IMG/VR virus record: IMGVR_UViG_3300047379_000570
Location: 1 to 64,000 of that record
Direction: 5' to 3' (one strand)
Length of the DNA: 64,000 nt
Origin: a virus
A program made the translations under genes and the position numbers. The notes beneath the pieces were generated by a model that ran no database searches, was not told where the DNA came from, and saw only the letters and a program-made list of their open reading frames with translations. Shown here one piece after another: positions 34,335 to 42,600 of this stretch (within the stretch, counting starts at the first letter, position 1; the number at the start of each line of letters is the position of its first letter).

Positions 34335-36129
34335 CTGTAATTAGTTTTCCGTATTCAGGAAGATACAGATATTCAATATCACAACTTGCTAGTGTGCGTA
34401 TTGCATCATCAAGTGTTTCTACAAGAGGCTCACCACCTAAGTTAAAACTTGTATTAAAGATAATTGGACACCCTGTTGCATCCTTAAATGCTTTAATAAT
34501 ATCATAGTAATGTTGATTCTGTTCTCTAGTAACAGTTTGAATACGACACGTTCCGTCGACATGAATAATCGCTGGAATTTTTTCTTCAATGCCTGGCTGG
34601 CAATTTACAGCATACATCATACTAGGACTATCTTCCATGCCACGAAGATCAAACCATTCGTGTACATCATCTTGTAAAATAGTTCCTGCAAATGGGCGGA
34701 AGTATTCACGGCGTTTTACTTCGTTAACATGATCTTTTCCGTTAGGATCTGTCGGATCATATAAAATACTTCTATTACCTAAAGCACGTGGTCCTGCTTC
34801 AGAACGTCCTTGAAATAAGCTAACAATGTTTTTTGATGTAATTAAATTTACAATATCGTCATGAGTTGCATCACTAATTGTTGCATCATATTTTTGTGCT
34901 GCTGTTTCTATTTCTTCGTCAGTATAATTATATTCTAATCCTAAATACAGTCCGTCATCTTTATAATCAACTTCGGCATGATCGACGATATCTTTATATA
35001 CTAGCATTGCAGCACCCATCGACGTGCCTGCGTCATTTGAAACTGGCTCAACGTAAATGTTAATTCCTTCATCTTTTAACTGCTCTAAATACCAATAATT
35101 TGCCACACAATTTAAACCGTAGCCTCCACTGATTACAACATTATTATTGCCAGTCATTTCAACAGCTTTTCTAATTAGTCTTAAAACTTCAGCCTGTGAT
35201 TCTGTTTGTACAGCATAAGCTAAATCTCTTCTATTATCTAGTTTAGTTAAATCCTCAAAATTTACATCTGAATTTTCTGTAAATTCATATGCTTGATGAT
35301 TAATGTATGCGCCGTTTGGATACTGTGGAATAATAAAATTTCTATTAGATAAACTATGTTTTGTATTTCCAAACAATTTAGGAAATGCATCGTTTGGTTT
35401 ACCATATGGAAATAATCCCATTGTTTTTCCAGCTTCAATAAAATGCCAGCCACAAAAGTATGTTACAGCTTCATATGTTTTTACAATTCCAGCTGTGTCT
35501 GAAATTACACACTCAAACGTATGACCTTCTGGATCCATAAATGCATCGCCATTATAAGTATCCATTGTTGTTAACGATGCATCTTTACAAGCTACATGTT
35601 TATATAATGTATGAATTTGATTTGGATACTCGCAAGAATAAATTGATTCTGTTTCATAGCCAGGAGCAGGCGCAGCTGGGTTATTGTTGTGATCAGTCTT
35701 GTTAACTGGCATTACTGATCCTGCACCATCTACAATTACTGCAACAGCAGATTCAAATCCACTTCTATAAAATGCACATGCAGCATGTAATTTATGATGA
35801 ATTTTTCCTAGATTAACTACTTGCGGATGTTGATTAGGATCTTCTGTTCTTGAAATTAGTCCTGTCTTCCTAAAAAAAGAAGTGTAAATATCTTCGCCTG
35901 TAAAATCAGTTCTTTGGTTACCAATATCTTCTGTTGTATGGCAAAGTACAACATAGTCTATTTTATCTGTATAGTCTAAAATTTTCATCATAACAGTTGT
36001 AGGTGTGCCATCATACTTGCGTCTTGACAGTCTTTCTTCTTCAATGGCAAATACAACTTTGCCATTTTTTAAAAGACACACACTTGCATTGTGTCCTCGA
36101 GTAATACCTGCAATCCAAATATCCTTCAT
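34324..36129 (-). CDS. NodU/CmcH-family O-carbamoyltransferase
   Basis: A 601-residue, full-length carbamoyltransferase. The N-terminal kinase-like domain starts WIAGITRGHNASVCLLKNGK and has EEERLSRRKYD; the ASKHA core includes VISGGYGLNCVANYW (near residue 334). The C-terminal YrdC-like-associated domain has GRSEAGPRALGNRSIL and GCPIIFNTSFNLGGEPLVE. Family members use carbamoyl phosphate and ATP to carbamoylate hydroxyls on sugars and related molecules. The ATG overlaps the stop of the GT9 gene (TAATG), so it is translationally coupled to a glycosyltransferase. Phage members acting on hydroxymethyl-cytosine are an alternative role. Confidence 0.92.
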   Translation of the reverse strand: MKDIWIAGITRGHNASVCLLKNGKVVFAIEEERLSRRKYDGTPTTVMMKILDYTDKIDYVVLCHTTEDIGNQRTDFTGEDIYTSFFRKTGLISRTEDPNQHPQVVNLGKIHHKLHAACAFYRSGFESAVAVIVDGAGSVMPVNKTDHNNNPAAPAPGYETESIYSCEYPNQIHTLYKHVACKDASLTTMDTYNGDAFMDPEGHTFECVISDTAGIVKTYEAVTYFCGWHFIEAGKTMGLFPYGKPNDAFPKLFGNTKHSLSNRNFIIPQYPNGAYINHQAYEFTENSDVNFEDLTKLDNRRDLAYAVQTESQAEVLRLIRKAVEMTGNNNVVISGGYGLNCVANYWYLEQLKDEGINIYVEPVSNDAGTSMGAAMLVYKDIVDHAEVDYKDDGLYLGLEYNYTDEEIETAAQKYDATISDATHDDIVNLITSKNIVSLFQGRSEAGPRALGNRSILYDPTDPNGKDHVNEVKRREYFRPFAGTILQDDVHEWFDLRGMEDSPSMMYAVNCQPGIEEKIPAIIHVDGTCRIQTVTREQNQHYYDIIKAFKDATGCPIIFNTSFNLGGEPLVETLDDAIRTLASCDIEYLYLPEYGKLITVTN

Positions 36130-37055
36130 TATGTTTTGTCCTCAATATCTTTGATAATTTTTTTAATAATATCATTTAGTTCTTTTTCACTAAAATCCAT
36201 TGCTAAATCATTTTTTCTATTTGCTAAATCTGCGTCAACACCTTGTTCGCATAGTCTAATTGGAAAATATTCAATCTGTAAGTTTTCTTTTTGTAGGATT
36301 TGAAAATGGTCTTTATATGAAACATTTTCAGCAAATGTACTTCCTAGCACCACTGTTCCTGGCTTATTAAATGCTTTAGCCATATGTTGTCCAACACTAT
36401 CACATCCTACAAAGTAATCACAACTTTCAATAATAGCTGCCCATTGTCGAAGACTTGTTTGTACTTTAAATGTTGTATCATCTACTTCGTTATTTTCACC
36501 CATGAAAATTACATTATATTTTTCTTGTAACTTAGTTATAATAGTTTTATAGTCTTTTACACTAAATGATCGACTCATTGGATCAACCATTTCATTTACT
36601 TGCGGAGCCGGTGTGGCTGATCTTCCGAATGGTTGTATTACAATTGTTTTTTCTTTATTTTGCATTTTTTGTGAATTTACAATTGCGTCAAGTGCATTTA
36701 GTTCTTCTGTTTTATTAAGAACAATTTTAATATTTTCTAAATCGCTATGATCATCAGTTTCATTAATAATGTGATCAAACGCTTCTGTTAAATGTCTTGT
36801 TTGATTATAGTAACCGTGATCTTGATAAGGTTCAGGCTGTATTAAAATATTAGGCTGAATAATATCTTTAAATACGCCTTTATGTTCGGGGGTATAAGTT
36901 ATGTCTTGTAGTTCAGGAATACCTACAAAGAAATCTAATCCGCTTCCGGATAGTATATAAAAATTAGGTCCGTGCTTTTTATAGTATTTTAGTAGTGCTG
37001 GAATAGAGCATAGTACGCGACCGGCGCCGCCATTAATTCCAAAGACTTTTTTCAT
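36129..37055 (-). CDS. Glycosyltransferase family 9 (heptosyltransferase-like)
   Basis: A 308-residue GT-B protein of the GT9 type, which includes the LPS heptosyltransferases that use ADP-heptose. The N-terminus NGGAGRVLCSIPALLKYYK matches the acceptor-domain start, though the usual Gly-Asp pair is changed. The C-terminal donor site is seen in CDYFVGCDSVGQHMAKAF and KPGTVVLGST (residues about 213-240), close to the family signature. The length is a little under E. coli WaaC/WaaF (about 320-350). Its ribosome binding site lies inside a long hairpin. It is translationally coupled to the carbamoyltransferase. The ADP-heptose genes 14 kb away offer a matching donor. Confidence 0.78.
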   Translation of the reverse strand: MKKVFGINGGAGRVLCSIPALLKYYKKHGPNFYILSGSGLDFFVGIPELQDITYTPEHKGVFKDIIQPNILIQPEPYQDHGYYNQTRHLTEAFDHIINETDDHSDLENIKIVLNKTEELNALDAIVNSQKMQNKEKTIVIQPFGRSATPAPQVNEMVDPMSRSFSVKDYKTIITKLQEKYNVIFMGENNEVDDTTFKVQTSLRQWAAIIESCDYFVGCDSVGQHMAKAFNKPGTVVLGSTFAENVSYKDHFQILQKENLQIEYFPIRLCEQGVDADLANRKNDLAMDFSEKELNDIIKKIIKDIEDKT

Positions 37056-37061
37056 GAAAAT

Positions 37062-37120
37062 GCTTCCTATCTAACAGTCAATTACATAATTAATTATATG
37101 TTGTCTGTTAGCTAGGAAGC
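37062..37120 (-). promoter_or_regulatory. Long hairpin hiding the GT9 ribosome binding site
   Basis: A 16-bp inverted repeat with one mismatch (37062-37077 with 37105-37120) and further pairing inside the A/T-rich loop (ACATA/TATGT). On the minus-strand RNA the AGGA element that would serve the ATG at 37055 is in the stem. It may block translation, act as a processing or partial terminator site, or both. The T-run after the stem is only four bases. Confidence 0.7.
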
Positions 37121-37134
37121 TAAATGTGGCTAAT

Positions 37135-37833
37135 TTATACGCCTAACACTGTTTTCATATGAGCAACCCAAGCTGTCTGGTCTGCTTCAACAGTTTCCAT
37201 ATGTGCAAGGTAAGATGCTTTGTCTTCGTCTGGTAAAACAATTTCAGATAATGTATGTTCTTGAGGTGTTCCATCTAAAAATGTAATTGGTTCAGGAAAC
37301 TCAACAATATCTGGATCATCATTTACGTCTGCTTTTACACCAGCAATTAAACGCTTTGTGTCAGCTAATACTTCTTCCCAATGCGCTAAATTATCAGTAG
37401 TAATTTCTGGAACTTCTGGTAGTTCTCTTATCGGAACATACACTGGCTTTGGAAAAGTTTTTGCTAACTTTTTACGTGCTTCTAAAGAAGTGTCAACTGC
37501 ACCTTCTAGATTTGCATCTGCGTCTGAATCGTCTGGGGTTGTGTCCATTGCATCCTGTTCAGCTTTAATTTTATCTCTAAGGGCCTGTTCAGCTGCAATC
37601 TTAGCAGCATCAGAATCTACTCGTGCTGCCGATATAAGTGGACCAATGTCATTGTTATAATCGTCGCTGCCTGGCTCATAAAATTTAGAATTATGCCAAT
37701 AGTTTCCTTCAACGCATAGTGCATCATCTGATTCTAACCATGTGTTGTTGTCGTTATTAACTAACAAATTGTCTGATTCAGTAGCAACCACTATGTCAAT
37801 GTCGAAGTTATTCTTTTTTGTTCTAAAATACAT
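37135..37833 (-). CDS. Possible fibre-assembly or adhesin accessory protein (232 aa)
   Basis: A 232-residue acidic protein. It has a beta-rich start (MYFRTKKNNFDIDIVV...EGNYWHNSKFYEP), a charged helical middle (IAAEQALRDKIKAEQDAM), a proline-rich link (KPVYVPIRELPEVPEI) and a helical end (YLAHMETVEADQTAWVAHM). Position right after a receptor-binding-type protein and this build are typical of fibre-assembly chaperones, but no family signature is visible. AAGGAG precedes the start. It is the last gene of the long fibre transcription unit before the hairpin. Confidence 0.45.
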   Translation of the reverse strand: MYFRTKKNNFDIDIVVATESDNLLVNNDNNTWLESDDALCVEGNYWHNSKFYEPGSDDYNNDIGPLISAARVDSDAAKIAAEQALRDKIKAEQDAMDTTPDDSDADANLEGAVDTSLEARKKLAKTFPKPVYVPIRELPEVPEITTDNLAHWEEVLADTKRLIAGVKADVNDDPDIVEFPEPITFLDGTPQEHTLSEIVLPDEDKASYLAHMETVEADQTAWVAHMKTVLGV

Positions 37834-37845
37834 TAATATTACTCC

Positions 37846-39354
37846 TTAGTATACTACTACTACAGCACCCGAGCCGCCGGTTGGGTAAAGTCTATTACCA
37901 CCGCCACCTGGGCCTGCTGCTTCATTTGATGTTGCGCCAAAGCCAAATTTAAAGTCTGCTACATTAGTTCCGTCTCTAGATTTTAGTGTTGACAATGGAA
38001 TAATACTATTACTTGATGGCTTTCTAGATTCTGCATCTTTAGAATAACCTAGTGTATAGTAAAGTGATCCACCGGAACTACCGTATAAGTTTTCCATAGC
38101 AGCACACGATCCACATGCACTATTACCGTAAATAAAACTAAAGTGATCTTGGCCAAAACCTACATAACATACTACTGTGTCGGAAGAGCCGCCTCCACCG
38201 CCACCACTTGCTACTTCAGGTGTTAGTAATGTTGCATCACTTACGCCTTGATATCCGTCAGCATGTGAACTACCTGCTTCAGCGCCAATTCCTACTGGAC
38301 AGTTTGTTACTTGGAATGTGTCATCACTTGCTGGATACATTTGTCCACCAGCGCCTTGTCCGCCTGATTTAGCAAAGTTAGTTACACCAGCAGCACCGCC
38401 ACCGCCGCCACCGCCGCCGTTGACGCACAAATACACACCGTTACACATTCTTTGGCAAATACACTGTGACCACGGCATGTTACTATAACATCTTCCGCCA
38501 AATACGTTATGATATGTTACCAAACATAGGCAGTTAAAATTAGTCTCACCGCCCCAGTAGAAACAACAACCACAAGTATTACCGTTTACCCCTTGTGATG
38601 GTTTTAAATAAGCAATTGTACATGTACAGTGATATCTTCTTCCGCCAAATGTGTAATCATAGCCGCCTGCTGTCCAGTTTGTACATGTACAGCCTTCTCC
38701 TGGTCCGCTGCTCGCGCCGCCGGTACCTGTTGCTGTAAGTGTTCCGTCTACAACACTGTCTTCTCTAAAGAATGGAATAAACACGCCAGCGCCGCCAGTT
38801 CTATTAACATCGCCGCCTGCTGCTGTTCCGCCTGCGTTAAAGTAACCATTAATACAATTTCTATAACCACATACTGGTAAGTCAAATCCTAAACTAACTA
38901 AGTTATCATTTGAATTATCTCTTGCTGTACTGTTTCCTGCACAGTTCCACGATATTGATGAATCTGTAGCATTGTTTGCTGTTACTGTCTGGCCGCCGAT
39001 TGATACACTACTTGCTGACAACCCGCCTACAGAGCCAACGTTAATTGTCATAGATGAGCCAGGTGCTACACCATCAAATGTTTTTTCCGAGTAGCCGCCG
39101 CCGGCGCCTACAAGGTGTCCTATAAAGTTTAAGCAGTATTCTGTTCCTGGAGTATCAACACCAGAGCAACATGTTGAGCTACTTTCAAAACAAAATTCAG
39201 TACTTCTATAGTTACTTCCGGCACCAATAACAAAAACTTTAGCTTTACTTACTCCTGCAGGGACCGACCACGTTGCTGTGCCGGGTGTTGAAAACACTTC
39301 TGCTCTCGAATAGCTTTGCTCTACGCTACTACTTCCTGATATAAATCTTCCCAT
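37846..39354 (-). CDS. Cysteine- and glycine-rich adhesin (candidate receptor-binding protein)
   Basis: A 502-residue protein with a short beta N-terminus (VFSTPGTATWSVPAGVSKAKV) of the glycine-rich phage tip family, then a body with long polyglycine runs (eight-glycine and six-glycine runs), as in T-even gp38 adhesins where glycine-rich loops bind receptors. Unusually, I count about 25 cysteines, many in CxC, CC and CxxC pairs between residues 55 and 310. The C-terminus is Gly-rich (AAGPGGGGNRLYPTGGSG). It lies at the 3' end of the fibre region before the possible chaperone gene. Receptor binding is inferred from build and place. Confidence 0.65.
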   Translation of the reverse strand: MGRFISGSSSVEQSYSRAEVFSTPGTATWSVPAGVSKAKVFVIGAGSNYRSTEFCFESSSTCCSGVDTPGTEYCLNFIGHLVGAGGGYSEKTFDGVAPGSSMTINVGSVGGLSASSVSIGGQTVTANNATDSSISWNCAGNSTARDNSNDNLVSLGFDLPVCGYRNCINGYFNAGGTAAGGDVNRTGGAGVFIPFFREDSVVDGTLTATGTGGASSGPGEGCTCTNWTAGGYDYTFGGRRYHCTCTIAYLKPSQGVNGNTCGCCFYWGGETNFNCLCLVTYHNVFGGRCYSNMPWSQCICQRMCNGVYLCVNGGGGGGGGAAGVTNFAKSGGQGAGGQMYPASDDTFQVTNCPVGIGAEAGSSHADGYQGVSDATLLTPEVASGGGGGGSSDTVVCYVGFGQDHFSFIYGNSACGSCAAMENLYGSSGGSLYYTLGYSKDAESRKPSSNSIIPLSTLKSRDGTNVADFKFGFGATSNEAAGPGGGGNRLYPTGGSGAVVVVY

Positions 39355-39364
39355 AATAAATTCC

Positions 39365-39682
39365 TTACGCTGTTGATGTTGTTATGCCGTATGCTATTGC
39401 GTTTACGTCAACAGCACTTGACCGTACTACAATTCGCTGATCTGCTCCAACTACAACGCCGGTTCTTTCTAGTACACCTTTTGGTGGTACACCTACATCG
39501 TATTCAATGTATTCTGCGTTAGTTGGTACATCAGCATCTGTAATTGCTATTCTAGCAGTAACAGTGCTTCCACTGCGATTAACAATATTAACTGTTGCTA
39601 CTGCAAAAGTACTTGCCGGCGCGGTGTAAAGAACTGTATCTGCGTTTGCTGATAAGTTTTGTGCTCCTAATTTTCCTGACAT
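39365..39682 (-). CDS. Small beta-sandwich structural protein (105 aa)
   Basis: A 105-residue protein related in pattern to two others in this region (at 50019-50348 and the first 110 residues of 56982-57509). Each starts with a variable strand, then a VNIVNRSGSTVTARIAI-like core, 'VPPKGVLE' turn and a '..G.RIVV.S' end. Such small proteins are common next to fibre genes in marine myoviruses and may cap or decorate a fibre or baseplate. GGAG precedes the ATG. The function is unknown. Confidence 0.6.
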   Translation of the reverse strand: MSGKLGAQNLSANADTVLYTAPASTFAVATVNIVNRSGSTVTARIAITDADVPTNAEYIEYDVGVPPKGVLERTGVVVGADQRIVVRSSAVDVNAIAYGITTSTA

Positions 39683-39695
39683 CTTTTAATCTCCA

Positions 39696-42600
39696 TTATC
39701 TCTGTAAAAAGTAGTTTAGTGCTAACGGACTACCAGAAATACCACCGGTAAAATTCGCTCTGCTTGTTATATTTATCGTATCATCAGTTACGTGACTAAT
39801 ACTATTTAGTTGTATTTTCACATTACCTGCTTGTATACTGTTAACATTTAGGTTGCTTCCACCGCCACCAATTTGTGACTGGATGTAAGTTCTAATTGCT
39901 TTTTGTGTTGGTACAATGCTGTCGCTATTTGCAGCAAATGTACCGTCTGTGCTAAATTCGTTAATAGCAGTATTTGAGCTTCCTAATGTAATAACACCAA
40001 GTTGCAATTCTTGTAGACCTGCTAAGTTAAACGCATCAGCATTAAGTGTTGATTTACCTGTTGACTGTTCAACACTAAACAGTTCGCCTACTCTAAAGTT
40101 ACCATCTTGGTCAGTTGATGTATAGAATACTCTACCACCACCTTCTTCTTTAGTTTCTTTAGTAGCATCCGGTGCTGTACTTGGTGTGCCAGGATAGTTA
40201 GTATCAGCAAAGTTACCTGTACCAATATCTAAGAAATCGTGTCCTGTCAAACGCACCTGTGAATAACGTATCCTTACTTCTGCTGCAACACCATGTTCTG
40301 GTGCATCCGGAATTGTAACTTCTGGTGACAACTGAAGTGTAGCAGTATAAGGTCCTGAACCTAGTAAGTTTGTTACATTAACAAGTTTATAGTAATTACT
40401 GTCTCCTGCAAACGTTACGTTAGCGCCTTCTTGTGGTATATCTGTTAAGCCTGCTAAGTTTACAAATTTACCATTTTGATAGATATCTCCATAACCGTCG
40501 CCGGATACAAATCCATCTGCACTTTCCCAGTCAACGCCTCTGTTTTGGAAGCTAGGTTGTGCAAGTGCGCCATCGCCTACTCTAACAGTCCATGTTGCGT
40601 CTACTGTATTACTTGGATCAGTTAGTGTTACTGTTGGTGGTGTTGCATATCCTGAACCTGGTTCAATAACTCTAATATTAGAAATTGCTCCACTTGCAGA
40701 CGCTGCTCTTAGTATAGCTTGTGTAAAGTTTCCACTCGAAGCGCCTACTGCATTTGCATCTCCACAACCGTATGCCCAAGTACCAGTACCGTATCCAACT
40801 GCTTGCCATAAGTTTTGTGATGGCATAACTTGTGCTGTCCAAACAATTCCGTCTGGTGATGTAGCTGCTTTTGTAGTTCCACCTGAGTCTTTTGCAACAC
40901 TTAAGAATGTTCCTTGACCGTACTTAACTGTACTCCAGTCTGCACTTGAACTCATAGTTGTTGCTGTCCAGTTAACACCGTCAAAACTAATAGCTGCTTC
41001 GTCTGTGCCAATTGCTGTTGCAACAAAACGTCCATTACCGTATGCAATTGCACTATATGTTCCTGCACCTAATGTTGGAAGTGCTCCTGCACTCCACGAT
41101 GTACCATCGTTTGTCGAGTAAGCAGTTACACCATTTGCTGCTATTGCTAACCATGTATTTGCTGCTGAACTATACACTACATCTAAAAATGCATCGCTGC
41201 CAGCAACTGAACCGCCTACAGTATTGGTTGTACCGTTATATACGCCTGTTACTCTTGTAGTATTATCGATATAAACAAGTACATCTTTAGCTATTTCTAA
41301 TGCATCTGCTGTATTTCCGCCAAGTCCATAACCTGACCAATTTGCTCCGTCATCTGTTGAATATGCAAAAACTGACCCTGAACTAGTAGCAGCAAAGTGG
41401 GCAGTTCCGCCTATTTTGCCGCCTTTAATCTTACCTAGGTTATTAGTGCTGATTGCTCCTCCTGCTGACCATGCTATTCCGTCTGTTGATGTATCAACAA
41501 CTGCACTTCCAGCAGTTACCGTTGCAAAAACATTTCCGTTATATGCAATGTCATCAACTGCTCTTGAACTACTATAGTTTGTATTTCCTGTAATAGTTTG
41601 GGTTGGCGCAGCTACAACAACTCTAGGTTCAACACTGTATGTTGATACTGCGTTTGGAGCAACAATAGTTTCTCCAGGAATCAAATGATCCCATCCAGCT
41701 GTACCAGTGCTTGGTTTTAATATTGTAGCAACTTTTGTTCCTGAATTGTATGTGTCAACATATCCATATTGTCCAGCGCCGTTACCTGTCTTAATGAATA
41801 TCATCATTCCAACATATGCTGAAGATGGTGCAGTTTCTGAACCAGCTAATGTAATGCTTGTTGTAGTACCTGCCTGTGCAGTGTTAGATGAAGCTCTGTA
41901 ATCTTCGCCTTCTGTTAATAATCTAACTTCAAAAATTCCGTTATCTCTAATTTCATCACCTACTAATACTTGATCATAACCAATACCGCTAAACGTGTAT
42001 GTATTATTTTCTGTAGTATAATTAGTACCTGCGTTGTTATATTCTAATGCCAATATTTCAGTAGCATCAGTATATACTCTACCAATTTGTGCTTCGTAAT
42101 ATCTGTTGTTTACTGTACCAGTTACAGCAGATTCTGTATCATCTACACCTTCTGCTACTGATCCAAATGCACCATATGAGTTGTTACCGTTAGTAGCACG
42201 AATCTTACCACCGTTTTCTGCAAGATAGCCAATATGGTTGTAGTATGTAAACACACTAACAAGCTCTGATCTACCTAAGTTTGTAACCCAATATCCAATG
42301 CCATCGCTTAATACTTGTGTAAAGTCGTTAGCAACAATTGAATCATTTCCACCGTCGTGTAGTGCTCCGTCAACTTTAAGACCAATACATGCTGTTCCTA
42401 AAGAAGTTACGTTTTGGATATATGGAGATCTACTTGCAATCCAAACTCTAGTATCTGCTGGACCCCATCCTGCGTCTAAACTTACATATGCTCCTGCACT
42501 TGGACGCTTAGTACCGTATGCATTATCACTGCCCAATGTGCCTGTTAAGCCTGTTACTGTACAGTTTCTAATACCTGATGCGTCTCTTACATAGAACATA

